The notes: generated by a model not told the origin, from the letters alone. 64,000 nucleotides of DNA from Bacteroides mediterraneensis (GCF_025993685.1 NZ_DAJPEN010000001.1:2170001-2234000); one strand, 5' to 3'; counted from the first letter of the stretch, positions 1 to 9,380 are shown. Numbers and translations are program-made.

Positions 1-2
1 TA

Positions 3-347
3 CTGGTTCAGAATGAGGTTCATCCTTATTATCAGGATACTGAAGTAGTGGAACACTTACACAATCTCGGCATTGCCGTAGAAGCCTGGTATCCGCTTGG
101 AGGACGGGGACATCAGGGTGAACTGCTGAGCGACCCGGTGTTATCGGATATAGCAGCCAGGCACGGCAAATCGGTGGTACAGGTTATTCTTCGCTGGCAC
201 CTGCAGCGAGGCGTGGTTGCCATTCCCGGTTCGAGCAATCCCGACCATATCGAGGAAAATATCTCTATTTTTGATTTCTCATTGACCGACGATGAAATGG
301 CACGAATCGCCGCACTCAACCGGAATGAGAAGCACGACTGGTATTAA
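3..347 (+). CDS. aldo/keto reductase, C-terminal part (5' end outside window)
   Basis: The reading frame is open from base 3 to the stop at 345-347, so the gene starts left of the window. The visible 114 residues match the C-terminal half of a soluble NADPH-dependent aldo/keto reductase. They include QNEVHPYYQ from the strand near the active site, a helix ending in the KSVVQVILRW pattern, and the NADP-phosphate-binding segment VVAIPGSSNPDHIEEN, followed by the usual C-terminal tail (LTDDEMARIAALN). The catalytic Tyr/Lys/Asp lie in the missing part. It is followed by remnants of other oxidoreductase genes. The family call is firm; the substrate cannot be told. Confidence 0.9.
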   Translation: MVQNEVHPYYQDTEVVEHLHNLGIAVEAWYPLGGRGHQGELLSDPVLSDIAARHGKSVVQVILRWHLQRGVVAIPGSSNPDHIEENISIFDFSLTDDEMARIAALNRNEKHDWY

Positions 348-431
348 ACAGGGATAAAGGAATACGGACCGTCGGTTTCAAGATTGCGGACTGCATAAAG
401 ACAGGGAAAAACGATTTCGCAACAAACTAAA

Positions 432-459
432 ACAGATTGAATTATACAGATTGAATTAT
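432..459. repeat. 14-bp perfect tandem duplication upstream of ADH remnant
   Basis: The word ACAGATTGAATTAT occurs twice in direct succession (432-445 and 446-459). The second copy runs into the ATG at 458. It occupies the position where a ribosome binding site would be expected. It may be a replication-slippage scar in a decaying region. Confidence 0.7.
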
Positions 460-757
460 GATGAAAACAAGTATGACTTATGACCAGTACATTCCTACCC
501 ATATCCTTTTCGGTGTAGGACAGTTGAACAATCTCCATGCACAGCCATTGCCTGGCAAACGGGCATTGTTTGTCATCTCTAATGGAAAATCAACCCGTGC
601 AAACGGTTATCTCGCACGTACCGAAGAACAACTTCATAAGGCTGGCGTAGAAACCGAAGTATTCGATGGCATTGCCCCTAATCCAACTGTAGCAAATGCG
701 GATGCAGCTGCCCATTGTTGCCATAACCACTACAGCCGGAACGGGTATATCGTATGA
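458..757 (+). pseudogene. iron-containing alcohol dehydrogenase remnant with internal deletions
   Basis: The first ~85 codons (YIPTHILFGVGQLNNL, then GKRALFVISNGKSTRANGYL, then NPTVANADAA) match the N-terminal Rossmann part of group III Fe-dependent alcohol dehydrogenases, which normally have ~380-390 residues. After about base 707 the frame changes. Read one frame over, 709-750 gives LPIVAITTTAGTG, a conserved family segment normally found ~50 residues further on. The sequence then runs straight into the next gene. Two deletions are therefore inferred: an internal one with a frameshift, and one removing the whole C-terminal metal-binding domain. The product cannot be an active enzyme. The ATGA overlap with the next gene is a by-product of the deletion rather than evidence of coupling. 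Confidence 0.8.
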
Positions 758-1449
758 ATCATAATAACCATATCACCCGACGCGAGGCTCTCAAAAAGAT
801 GGGAGCCGTCGCCGTTGGTGCTGCATTAGGAGCCAGTGGACTTAATGCTTTTGAAAGTTTAAATGTAACAGAGAATCAGAAAATGAAAGTACTGGCAATA
901 AACGGTAGTTCACGAAAGGATGGGAATACGGCAGATATGTTGAATTTGGTTTTAAAGGAACTGGAAAAACAAGGATATGAAACAGAACATATCCAACTGG
1001 CTGGTCAGACTATCCATCCGTGTAGGGCATGTTTTGCATGTAGCGGGAAAAAGAATTGCGTTTTCGGTGACGACAGTTTTCAAGAACTATATCGAAAAAT
1101 GACCGAAGCCGATGGCATCCTGTTGGGCTCACCTACCTATTCGGCAGATGTCTCATCCACGCTGAAAGCAGTCATCGAGCGTGCCAGCGTGGTGAGTGAC
1201 ACCAATCCGGGTATGTTTCGACACAAGGTCTGCGGAACGGTAGCTGTGGCACGGAGAGGCGGTGCAATGAATGTCATTGACACGCTCAACCACTTCTTTC
1301 TGAACAAAGAAACCTACCTGGTAGGCTCTACATATTGGAATATAGCCTATGGTCGTCTGCCAGGAGAAGCGTTGAAAGATGAGGAAGGTGTTGCTAATAT
1401 GAAAAATTTGGGGCAGAATATGGCATGGCTATTAGAAAAGATAAAATGA
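754..1449 (+). CDS. exported NAD(P)H-dependent FMN reductase / flavodoxin-like protein
   Basis: This 231-residue protein has an N-terminal twin-arginine-like leader (TRREALKKMG, then an Ala/Gly-rich hydrophobic stretch to about residue 30). A flavodoxin-fold FMN reductase domain begins at about residue 44 with KVLAINGSSRKDGNT, the FMN phosphate loop. GSPTYSADVSSTLKAVIER matches the second FMN-contact segment. Two Cys pairs lie near residues 90-107 (CRACFACSGKKNC). Many relatives begin at the internal Met encoded at 883, so the leader could be native or gained by fusion; its good match to RR-leader consensus favours native. Predicted role: periplasmic quinone or flavin reduction. Substrate unknown. 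Confidence 0.8.
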   Translation: MNHNNHITRREALKKMGAVAVGAALGASGLNAFESLNVTENQKMKVLAINGSSRKDGNTADMLNLVLKELEKQGYETEHIQLAGQTIHPCRACFACSGKKNCVFGDDSFQELYRKMTEADGILLGSPTYSADVSSTLKAVIERASVVSDTNPGMFRHKVCGTVAVARRGGAMNVIDTLNHFFLNKETYLVGSTYWNIAYGRLPGEALKDEEGVANMKNLGQNMAWLLEKIK

Positions 1450-1746
1450 ATTTACATCCTAAAGTCTTAACGGGTCATTGTATATTGATGGCAGTCATCA
1501 TTCGCATGGCCGCCATTTTGCTATATGAAACTTAAATAAATTAAAGCACACCTCTACAAATGTGAATAATTCTTCGTACCCCACTGAAAGCCAAACGGTT
1601 TACATTACTCTCCTAAATCCATCCGAAATCAGGTGAGTTCTGCTTTCTTTGAATCATTGGAAACAACAATGATATCTACTTGGCGATAATCTTATAGTTG
1701 TGATTTGCTTTCATTTTTCTATCTTTGCCGCCAAATCAAATAAATT
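1450..1746. other. intergenic stretch, nothing further recognised
   Basis: These 297 bases hold no convincing gene or RNA. A 29-codon frame (1446-1535) overlapping the previous stop has no recognisable similarity. The right end carries the promoter of the next gene. Confidence 0.6.
1697..1727 (+). promoter_or_regulatory. Bacteroidales-type promoter for the tRNA-editing gene
   Basis: TATCTTTG at 1720-1727 matches the Bacteroides -7 consensus TAnnTTTG. GTTG at 1697-1700 is a partial -33 box (consensus TTTG), 19 bases upstream. The start codon follows 19 bases after the -7 box. Confidence 0.6.
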
Positions 1747-2208
1747 ATGGAACAAACCACTCAACTTAACGAACACCACAAGCAGGAATATCCTCCCATG
1801 CATACCTGCGAACACATTGTCAACCGCACGATGGTGAATCTTTTCGGATGCGGACGGGCGGTATCGGCCCACATCGAACGGAAAAAAAGCAAACTTGATT
1901 TCGCGCTTCCACAGGCTCCCTCAGACGAAGACATCACCCGCATTGAGAATACGGTCAACGAAGTCATCGCCCGTCATCTGCCGGTGACCACGGAATTCAC
2001 CACCCAAGAAGATGCCGCCGGACGCTTCGACCTGAAACGCCTGCCCGAAGGGGCCTCCGACACGGTGCGCGTGGTACACGTGGGCGACTACGACGAATGT
2101 CTGTGCATCGGACTGCACGTGGAGAATACCTCAGAAATCGGCACGTTCAAAATCATCAGCCACGACTACAAGGACGGCATCTTCCGGATGCGTTTCAAAC
2201 TGGTTTAA
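1747..2208 (+). CDS. AlaX-like aminoacyl-tRNA editing domain protein
   Basis: This 153-residue soluble protein matches the tRNA_SAD second-additional-domain fold used for hydrolysing mischarged tRNA. HTCEHIVNRT (about residues 19-28) supplies the HxxxH zinc ligands. CLCIGLHV (about 118-125) supplies the CxxxH ligand motif that is usually CxGxH in AlaRS/ThrRS editing domains and AlaX. Flanking text DYDECLC and NTSEIGTFKI is typical of trans-editing proteins. There is no catalytic synthetase domain, so it would act in trans, probably on Ser- or Gly-tRNA(Ala). It has its own promoter, with the nuclease gene 12 bases downstream. The family is well supported; tRNA specificity is inferred. Confidence 0.85.
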   Translation: MEQTTQLNEHHKQEYPPMHTCEHIVNRTMVNLFGCGRAVSAHIERKKSKLDFALPQAPSDEDITRIENTVNEVIARHLPVTTEFTTQEDAAGRFDLKRLPEGASDTVRVVHVGDYDECLCIGLHVENTSEIGTFKIISHDYKDGIFRMRFKLV

Positions 2209-2220
2209 ACCGCACGTATT

Positions 2221-3144
2221 ATGGCAAAGAAAAAAAGAAGTTCTTCCACCGGCTCGTTAAAGGGTTTCATCCTCCTGTTGCTGATTCTCGGTGGAGGGGT
2301 ATACTTCTACCAGAACCAGCAAAACCTGCCCGAAGCAAAAGGGCTGGAAAAAGGAATCTCGGAAACACTGGAAGAGGCCCGGGAAAAAGTATCACAACGA
2401 GTCACCAAGGAGGCGACAGAGGAAACCGCTTCGCCGTCGGCCACGAACCGCATCGGCAGCAAACTGGAGATTCCGGTCGTGCTGAAGAAACGGGAGGAAA
2501 TCCAGCTGCAACGCACGGGCTACACGGTGTCGTACAATAATTTCTACAAGACGCCCAACTGGGTGGCCTGGGAACTGACCCGCCAGGAAACGAAGGGAAA
2601 CGAGGAACGGAAAAACCGCTTCGTACCCGACCCGGACCTGCCTGAACCGCGCGTGGAGCATGCAGACTATACGCACTCCGGTTACGACCGGGGGCACATG
2701 GCACCGGCTGCCGATATGAAGTGGAGCAAAAAGGCGATGGAAGAATCGTTCTACATGAGCAACATCTGTCCGCAGAACCAGAAGCTGAACCGTGATGACT
2801 GGGGCGATTTGGAAGAACTGTGCCGCAGCTGGGCACGAAAATATGGCACGGTGTACATTGCCTGCGGCCCGATTTACGACCAGAAACAGCCGAAGCGTAT
2901 CGGAGAGCATCGGGTGGCCGTACCCGACCGGTTCTTCAAGGTGGTACTGATTTACAACCGGAAAAATCCCATCGCCATGGGCTTCCTGTTCGACAACAAG
3001 GCCCATCATCAGGCCCTGCAAAAATACCTGGTACCGGTCGATTCTGTAGAAAAAGTGACGGGCATGGATTTCTTCTCCAAGCTGCCCGATGACGTGGAAA
3101 ACCGTATAGAGGCCGAACTGCCGGCACTGCCTTCAGGAAGATGA
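2221..3144 (+). CDS. membrane-anchored DNA/RNA non-specific endonuclease (NucA/EndoG type)
   Basis: This 307-residue protein has a Lys-rich start, one transmembrane helix (about residues 15-29, LKGFILLLLILGGGVYFY), a charged linker, then a beta-beta-alpha-metal nuclease domain from about residue 85. YDRGHMAPAADM contains the DRGH signature with the catalytic His. SNICPQNQKLNRDDW supplies the metal-binding Asn. The end contains a typical MGFLFDN strand. The anchor suggests a cell-envelope enzyme that degrades nucleic acid in the periplasm, for defence or nutrition. It is likely co-transcribed with the upstream editing protein (12-base gap). Confidence 0.93.
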   Translation: MAKKKRSSSTGSLKGFILLLLILGGGVYFYQNQQNLPEAKGLEKGISETLEEAREKVSQRVTKEATEETASPSATNRIGSKLEIPVVLKKREEIQLQRTGYTVSYNNFYKTPNWVAWELTRQETKGNEERKNRFVPDPDLPEPRVEHADYTHSGYDRGHMAPAADMKWSKKAMEESFYMSNICPQNQKLNRDDWGDLEELCRSWARKYGTVYIACGPIYDQKQPKRIGEHRVAVPDRFFKVVLIYNRKNPIAMGFLFDNKAHHQALQKYLVPVDSVEKVTGMDFFSKLPDDVENRIEAELPALPSGR

Positions 3145-3149
3145 AGGCA

Positions 3150-3164
3150 GACCGGCCACCGGTC
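3150..3164 (+). terminator. short GC-rich hairpin after the nuclease gene
   Basis: GACCGG-CCA-CCGGTC forms a six-pair stem six bases after the nuclease stop, followed by a T-biased but not pure T run. It separates two convergent genes. This is a weak terminator call. Confidence 0.4.
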
Positions 3165-3171
3165 ACTCTGT

Positions 3172-3672
3172 TTATTCTTCTGCCTTGTATTCTTCAATGC
3201 AAAAACGGTTGATGGTGCAATGCACGGAATCGTAGCTGGAACGATAGGCCACCACCTTTACGGCCATTCCATCGTTGGCCTCCAGCAGGTACTCGTTCGT
3301 TCCGGTCGTATTCATCCGGTACCACATGCCGTTCTGCCCGTAGAATATCCGTAAAGGATTTTCCGACGTATAATCCCAGCTGATACGGTAAAGTCCGGTT
3401 TCTCCCTTGTGGAAGGAGAAAGTGCAGGAATTCTCATCGTAGTCCAGGTAATCCAGCGAAGTGACTTCGTCCTTGTAGAAGTTCAATACAGCCGCTTCGT
3501 CCAAGGTATCATATTCGAGCCGGATATAATTCTCCGGCTCACATTTGTATCTGAAAGTTTCTCCCAAATGCAGTTTGGGAAGTGGAGTGTAACTGTTCAC
3601 GTCGTCTTTTTCGCATGCGAACAAGAAAAACAAGGCACACAGGCACATTCCCACATATAGCAATTTTTTCAT
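3172..3672 (-). CDS. small exported lipoprotein of unknown function
   Basis: 166 residues with a lipoprotein signal peptide (KKLLYVGMCLCALFFLFAC, lipobox Cys at residue 20) followed by EKDDVNSYTP. The Asp/Glu-rich +2/+3 residues resemble Bacteroidetes surface-export signals. The rest is a predicted beta-rich domain with many Tyr and Trp residues; I do not recognise a family. It is the last gene of the leftward efflux operon, 11 bases after the outer-membrane channel gene, so it may be co-expressed with the pump, but nothing in the sequence ties it to transport. Confidence 0.75.
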   Translation of the reverse strand: MKKLLYVGMCLCALFFLFACEKDDVNSYTPLPKLHLGETFRYKCEPENYIRLEYDTLDEAAVLNFYKDEVTSLDYLDYDENSCTFSFHKGETGLYRISWDYTSENPLRIFYGQNGMWYRMNTTGTNEYLLEANDGMAVKVVAYRSSYDSVHCTINRFCIEEYKAEE

Positions 3673-3683
3673 CGCGCGTTATT

Positions 3684-5066
3684 TTATTCCTCTTCACATC
3701 CCCCACCCAATGCATGGTAGAGGGTTATCACACTTTTAATCTCTGAGTTCCGGTCGGCCACCAGCGATAACCGTGCCGTCAGCAACGACTGGCGGGCCGT
3801 CAGTACCTCCAGGTAATTTATCGTCCCATGCTCCATCAGCAGTTCCGTATCGTGCAGGGCATCCGATAAGTGCCCCACCTGCTGCTGGTCGAGCTCCGTT
3901 TTCCGCCGGGCTGTCTGCCACTGGTTCAGGGCATTGTTCACCTCCGTACCGGCATCCAGCAACGTCTGCTGGAACTGGAGCAAAGCCTCTTCCTGCTGCG
4001 CCTTACTGATTTTCAGGTTGGCTATCAGTTGCCCGCGCTGAAAGAGGGGTTGTACCAGCGAGCCCACCGCCTGTAGCAGCCAAGCCCCCGGGTTCGTCAC
4101 CAACGCTCCTCCGCTGTTGGTCCATCCGGCCGCACCGCTCAACGTCACACTGGGATAGAAGCTGGAACGTGCCTGATTGGTGGCATAAAAGGCCTGCTTG
4201 AGCGTGGCCTCTGCCTGCCTTACGTCGGGACGACCGGCCAGCAAATCCAGCGGCACCCCTACCGACAGGGTCTGCGGGAAATTCACCTCGCTGAGTGTGC
4301 CGCGTGCAATGTGCTGCGGAGTCCAGAAAAGCAGACTGCAAAGACTGTTCTCCATCTCGGTCACCTGTTGCCGCAAGTCGAGCAAAGACGCTTCCGTATT
4401 CAAACGGGAGGCCTCCGCCTGATTCACCGTCGCACGGTCGGCCTGTCCGGCCCGCATCAGGGCATTCAGGCTACGGATGTATTCTTTCCAGCTTTCCACT
4501 GTTTCTTCCGTCACAGCCACCTGCTCATCGAGCATCAGCAAGGTGTAATAACTTTCCGCCACCGTGGCAATCAGCTGGGTCTGTACCGCCTGCCGATACG
4601 CCTCGCTCTGTTCCAATGCCGCCCGTTCTTTCCGTTTGGCATTGGTCAGCTTCCCAAAGAAATCCAGTTCCCAACTGGCAGAAGCTCCCAACGTGTAGGT
4701 TTTGGTGGGTTTGCTCCCGTCGTAACTGCTCAACGCCCCTTCCGGGTCCAGCTGTGCAGACGGCAGGTAGGCCTGCTTGGCCGAAACCAGGGAAGCCCGT
4801 GCTTCCTCCACTTTCAGGCGAGCCACGTTCAAATCCGTATTGGCCTCCAGAGCCCGTTCAATAAGCTGTTGCAAAGAAACGTCGGTAAACAATTCCTGCC
4901 ATTTCAAATCTCCCAGTGAGGAGGTGGTATCCACCTCCTCCGGGAGCGTTCCAAACAGTCCGTCGGTTTGCACTTCCGGCTGCTGGTATTGGGTATAGAT
5001 GCCGCACCCGGTCAGCATACTGCCCAGGCAAACGAGCATTCCTAAATGACTTATATTTTTCTGCAT
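3684..5066 (-). CDS. RND efflux outer-membrane factor, NodT-family lipoprotein
   Basis: 460 residues. A lipoprotein signal (LVCLGSMLTGCGIYTQYQQP, Cys at about 21) is followed by two OEP/TolC repeats, with long amphipathic helices such as AERALEANTDLNVARLKVEEA and a second repeat starting near LLAGRPDVRQAEATLKQA, the classic NodT signature. It forms the trimeric outer-membrane and periplasmic tunnel of a tripartite pump. Length matches the family (450-480). It is third in the operon MFP-RND-OMF-lipoprotein, 42 bases after the pump gene. The expected substrates are drugs, bile acids or other amphiphiles. Confidence 0.95.
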   Translation of the reverse strand: MQKNISHLGMLVCLGSMLTGCGIYTQYQQPEVQTDGLFGTLPEEVDTTSSLGDLKWQELFTDVSLQQLIERALEANTDLNVARLKVEEARASLVSAKQAYLPSAQLDPEGALSSYDGSKPTKTYTLGASASWELDFFGKLTNAKRKERAALEQSEAYRQAVQTQLIATVAESYYTLLMLDEQVAVTEETVESWKEYIRSLNALMRAGQADRATVNQAEASRLNTEASLLDLRQQVTEMENSLCSLLFWTPQHIARGTLSEVNFPQTLSVGVPLDLLAGRPDVRQAEATLKQAFYATNQARSSFYPSVTLSGAAGWTNSGGALVTNPGAWLLQAVGSLVQPLFQRGQLIANLKISKAQQEEALLQFQQTLLDAGTEVNNALNQWQTARRKTELDQQQVGHLSDALHDTELLMEHGTINYLEVLTARQSLLTARLSLVADRNSEIKSVITLYHALGGGCEEE

Positions 5067-5108
5067 ATCAAAATCGTCTTTAGTAGATTAACTATTTCCG
5101 CCCGGACC

Positions 5109-8100
5109 TCAGGCATCCGTATCCTCTTCTCTATGTCGGCGCGGCATCACCTTTTCCTCAATCACCTGGAACACGGCAAACAACACCGGCACCACAAACA
5201 GCAGGGCTACCGTACCGACCAGCATTCCTCCTACCGTACCGACACCCAACGAACGGTTTCCGTTGGCTCCGGCTCCCGTAGCGACAATCAGCGGGAACAA
5301 ACCGATAATCATGGTCAGCGCCGTCATCAGAATCGGACGCAGACGGACTCCGGCAGCCGCCACGGCAGCCTGCACAATGCTCATTCCCTGCCGGCGACGG
5401 GCAGAAGCGTATTCGGTCAGCAAGATGGCTGTCTTTGCCAGCAAACCAATCAACATAATCAATCCGGTCTGCATGTAAATGTTGTTCTCCAATCCGAAGC
5501 ACTTGGCAAACAGGAAGCTTCCCATCAGTCCGAAAGGCACGGCCAGAATCACCACCATCGGGATAAAGAGACTCTCATACAATGAGCACAGAATCAAGTA
5601 GATGAACACGATACAGATAATGAAGATAATCACGGTATTTCCCGTACTGCCGGATTCCTCACGCGTAATACCGCTGAACTCATACCCATAGCCGGTAGGC
5701 AAAGTCTGCGCTGCCACCTCCTCGATGGCTGCAATGGCATCTCCCGAACTGTATCCGTCGGCCGGCATTCCGTTCACCGGAATGGAAGTGTACATGTTGA
5801 ACCGTGTCAGCGTTTCTGCCCCGTACACCTTGGTCAGGGTGATGAACTGTCCCACGGGTGCCATGGCCCCGCTTTCGGTCCGTACGAACATGTTGTTGAG
5901 CGACTCCTTGTCCAGACGATAATCCTTGCGTGCCTGAATCATGACACGGTACAGCTTGGAGAAACGGTTCAAGTTAGAGGAATAGTTACCACCGATGTAT
6001 CCGGAAAGCACACTCAACACATCGGACGTGGTGACACCGGCCCGCTGGCACTTCGCGGCATCCACCTCTACCATATACTGCGGGAACTTCGTATCGAAAG
6101 TGGTGTAGGCCATGGAAATTTCAGGACGCTTGTTGAGGGCCGCAATGAAATTCTGGGTGTACTTCTGCAAATCGTCCACACTGCCTCCGGCACGGTCCTG
6201 CACATACATCTCGAAACCGCTACCCATACCGTATCCCATGATGGTAGGCTGGGCAAAGGCAAAAATCTTGGCCGACTTAATGTCTGCCGTATGCTGATAG
6301 ATGGCAGAAATCACCGCATTGATATTGTCCTCTGCTTTCTCCCGTTCATCCCAATGCTTCAGCTTGATAATCAGCATTCCTCCCGAAGCGGCCTGTCCGC
6401 CCATCATGCTGTAACCTGTCACATTGGAATACGTCTTTATCTGCGGAATCTCACGGATACGCTTGTCAATCATTCCCATCGTCTTGCGGGTCTGTGCCAG
6501 ACTGCTTCCGGGAGGGATGGTCACATTGACAAAGACCGTACCCATGTCCTCATCCGGCACCAGTCCCGTCTTTGTGGTCCGCATGAAGAAAACCAACAAA
6601 GCACAAACTGCCACCAAGGAAACCCAGGCAATCCATTTCCGCCGCAGGAAGAACGAAACGCCATTTTTGTATTTCAGCACCAAGCGGTTGAACGAGGCCT
6701 CAAAGGCATGGTGGAAACGGGAAGAAAAGCTCAATTTCTCGCCCGTCGTCTTGTCCATGTGGGGCGTCATAATCAGGGCACACAATGCCGGACTGAGGGT
6801 CAAGGCATTGATGGCCGAGATACCCACTGCCACCGCCATGGTCAGACCGAACTGCGTGTAGAACACCCCACTGGTGCCTCCCATGAACGAAGTAGGAATA
6901 AATACCGCCATGAATACCAATGAGGTAGTGACAATGGCTGCAGAGATGCCGTCCATGGCAGCCACCGTCGCCTTATAAGGAGAGCGGTAACCTTCGTCAA
7001 ACTTGGCCTGCACGGCCTCCACCACCACGATGGCATCGTCCACCACCGTACCAATCACCAGTACCAGGGCAAAGAGGGTCAGCAGGTTCAGACTGAATCC
7101 GGCCACATAGAGGAAGGCAAACGTACCCACCAGCGACACGATAATAGAGATTGACGGAATGATGGTGGAACGTACACTCTGCAAGAAGAAATAAACCACC
7201 AATACCACCAAAATGATGGCTTCAATCAAGGTCTTCACCACCTCATGCACCGACGCATCCAGGAAGTCCTTCGTACTCATCAGGTCGGTCAGCACCAGCC
7301 CTTTGGGCAAGTCTTTCGAGATTTCTGCCATCAAAGCATCCACCTCCTTCACAATCTCGTTGGCATTCGAGCCGGCGGTCTGCGAAATCATACACGTAGC
7401 ACCGGGGTGGCCCGCAATCTGGCTGTTATAGGCATAAGTCTGGGCACCCAGTTCCACTTCGGCCACATCCTTCAGGCGGAGCACTTCACCTGTCGGCAAG
7501 GCCTTGAGCACCATGTTGCCAAACTCTTCTGCCGTTTCATACCGACCCCGGTACTTGAGCGTGTATTGAAATGTATTTTCGGAATCCTCGCCCAGCGTAC
7601 CTGTAGCCGCTTCCACGTTCTGGTCGTCGAGCAAAGCGATGACATCGGCTGGCACCAGCTGATGCTGGGCCATCTTCTGGGGATTCATCCAGATACGCAT
7701 GGCATAATCCCCTCCCATCACGTTCACATTTCCGACGCCCGTGATACGGGAAAGACGAGGTTCTACGTTAATCTTGAAATAGTTGTTGATAAAATTCTGG
7801 TCGTAACTGTCGTCGGGACTGTACAATGCCAGAATCTTCACCATACTGTTCTGGCGTTTTTCCACGGTAACTCCCACTTTGGTTACCTCCGCCGGCAACA
7901 GTCCTTCTGCTTCCGACACACGGTTCTTCGTGTTGACGGTCGCCATGTCCGGATCGGTTCCCTGCGCAAAATACACCGTAATGGAAGCCGACCCCGTATT
8001 GGTTGCCGTGGAAGTCATATATGTCATGTTCTCTACCCCGTTGATGGCTTCTTCCAGCGGAGCGATGACACTCTTCAGCACCGTTTCTGCATTGGCACCG

Positions 8101-8252
8101 GTATAAGTGGTAGACACCATGATGGTAGGCGGTGCAATGTCGGGATACTGCTCCATGGGAAGATTGCTCAGACCGATGATTCCCAATATCAGAATCAGCA
8201 CGGAAATGGCACACGACAAGATAGGCCGGTCGATAAAAGTCTTCAGTTTCAT
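5109..8252 (-). CDS. RND-family (HAE1) inner-membrane multidrug efflux pump
   Basis: 1047 residues, the full AcrB/MexB length. It has the expected order: TM1 (LSCAISVLILILGIIGL), large periplasmic porter loop, TM2-6, a second loop and TM8-12. Proton-relay residues are present: the DD pair in VIGTVVDDAIVVVEAV and the Lys in LIGLLAKTAILLTEYA. FIPTSFMGGTSGVFYTQF matches the conserved RND motif. It exports hydrophobic compounds by proton antiport with the adaptor encoded just upstream (nine-base gap) and the channel downstream. Control probably comes from the divergent AraC-type regulator. Confidence 0.97.
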   Translation of the reverse strand: MKLKTFIDRPILSCAISVLILILGIIGLSNLPMEQYPDIAPPTIMVSTTYTGANAETVLKSVIAPLEEAINGVENMTYMTSTATNTGSASITVYFAQGTDPDMATVNTKNRVSEAEGLLPAEVTKVGVTVEKRQNSMVKILALYSPDDSYDQNFINNYFKINVEPRLSRITGVGNVNVMGGDYAMRIWMNPQKMAQHQLVPADVIALLDDQNVEAATGTLGEDSENTFQYTLKYRGRYETAEEFGNMVLKALPTGEVLRLKDVAEVELGAQTYAYNSQIAGHPGATCMISQTAGSNANEIVKEVDALMAEISKDLPKGLVLTDLMSTKDFLDASVHEVVKTLIEAIILVVLVVYFFLQSVRSTIIPSISIIVSLVGTFAFLYVAGFSLNLLTLFALVLVIGTVVDDAIVVVEAVQAKFDEGYRSPYKATVAAMDGISAAIVTTSLVFMAVFIPTSFMGGTSGVFYTQFGLTMAVAVGISAINALTLSPALCALIMTPHMDKTTGEKLSFSSRFHHAFEASFNRLVLKYKNGVSFFLRRKWIAWVSLVAVCALLVFFMRTTKTGLVPDEDMGTVFVNVTIPPGSSLAQTRKTMGMIDKRIREIPQIKTYSNVTGYSMMGGQAASGGMLIIKLKHWDEREKAEDNINAVISAIYQHTADIKSAKIFAFAQPTIMGYGMGSGFEMYVQDRAGGSVDDLQKYTQNFIAALNKRPEISMAYTTFDTKFPQYMVEVDAAKCQRAGVTTSDVLSVLSGYIGGNYSSNLNRFSKLYRVMIQARKDYRLDKESLNNMFVRTESGAMAPVGQFITLTKVYGAETLTRFNMYTSIPVNGMPADGYSSGDAIAAIEEVAAQTLPTGYGYEFSGITREESGSTGNTVIIFIICIVFIYLILCSLYESLFIPMVVILAVPFGLMGSFLFAKCFGLENNIYMQTGLIMLIGLLAKTAILLTEYASARRRQGMSIVQAAVAAAGVRLRPILMTALTMIIGLFPLIVATGAGANGNRSLGVGTVGGMLVGTVALLFVVPVLFAVFQVIEEKVMPRRHREEDTDA

Positions 8253-8261
8253 AGCACCCTC

Positions 8262-9380
8262 CTATTTTTCAGTATGTACGGAAAGAATCTGCGTATTTTC
8301 CTGAATCAATCCTGCACCTTCGGCCACAATCACGTCGCCTTCCTGCAAGCCACTCTCTACAATGTATTCCTGTCCGTTGTTCAGCGGGAAGACTGTCACC
8401 TGAGCCGATTCGGCTTTGCCTTCCTTGTTCACCTTATACACATACACCTTGTCCTGGATTTCGAAAGTGGCTTCCTGCGGAACCACCAGCACATCGTTCT
8501 TGGTATAAGGCAGTACCAGCGTGGCCGTACTTCCATTGCGCAACATGCCTTCCGGATTGGGGAACACAGCCCGCAGACTGATGGCTCCGGTTTCCGTATC
8601 GATGGTACCGCTGATGGCATCCACCGTACCCTCATGGGCATACGCCGTACCGTCGCTCAGCAACAACGACACTTTAGGCATGCCCGCCAACGCCTTTTCC
8701 ACACTGCCATACTGGCGGACCAGCGACAGTATCTGGTTTTCTGTAAGGGAAAAATACACATAAATTTCCTCGTCGTCGGAGACCGTCAGCAGCGGAGTGG
8801 TGATGGACGAGTTGACCAAGGCCCCTACTCGATAGGAAGACATGCCTGCCACTCCGTTCACCGGGCTTCGTACTACGGTATAAGAAAGGTCGTTGCGGGC
8901 ATTGGTCTCGGCTGCCTTGGCCTGTGCCAGACTGGCTTCTGCTTCCAGCAAGGAATTCCGTGCCGTCTGGCGGTCAAAATCAGAAACCACCTTTTCCTTG
9001 AAGAGTTCCTCCTTGCTGTCCGAGGTCAGACGGGCCGTAGCTACCGCCGCTTCCGCACTCTTCACATTGGCCGCTGCCGTCTGCAAGGCTGCCTGATAGG
9101 GCACCTGGTCGATGACAAAGAGCACCTGCCCTTTCTGCACCTTGGCCCCTTCCTTCACGCAAATGTCGGTAATCGTACCGCTCACCTGCGGACGGATTTC
9201 CACACTCTGCCTTCCCTTTACCACCGCCGAGTAGCTGTTGGTGAGAAGACGATTCTCTTTTTTTACGGTCATGGTCTTGTATCCGCCCTCCTGCGAAGTA
9301 CCGGCCGACTGTGTACAAGCCGTCAGCAGTCCCAGCAAAATCACAAGACACGTTCCGACAAAAACAAATGCTTTTTTCAT
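8262..9380 (-). CDS. RND efflux periplasmic adaptor (membrane fusion) lipoprotein
   Basis: 372 residues with a lipoprotein signal (LVILLGLLTACTQSAG, Cys at about 22). It has the AcrA order: barrel-sandwich half (VEIRPQVSGTITDICVKEGAKV), alpha-helical hairpin (about 100-170), the second lipoyl half (YTVVRSPVNGVAGMS), beta-barrel and membrane-proximal domains. It links the inner-membrane pump to the outer channel. First gene of the operon. A TAnnTTTG box sits about 50 bases before its start codon. Confidence 0.95.
   Translation of the reverse strand: MKKAFVFVGTCLVILLGLLTACTQSAGTSQEGGYKTMTVKKENRLLTNSYSAVVKGRQSVEIRPQVSGTITDICVKEGAKVQKGQVLFVIDQVPYQAALQTAAANVKSAEAAVATARLTSDSKEELFKEKVVSDFDRQTARNSLLEAEASLAQAKAAETNARNDLSYTVVRSPVNGVAGMSSYRVGALVNSSITTPLLTVSDDEEIYVYFSLTENQILSLVRQYGSVEKALAGMPKVSLLLSDGTAYAHEGTVDAISGTIDTETGAISLRAVFPNPEGMLRNGSTATLVLPYTKNDVLVVPQEATFEIQDKVYVYKVNKEGKAESAQVTVFPLNNGQEYIVESGLQEGDVIVAEGAGLIQENTQILSVHTEK

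Noticed and set aside
1446..1535. 29-codon frame overlapping the flavodoxin-like gene stop
   Set aside because: No recognisable similarity and no downstream partner; likely chance or decayed DNA.
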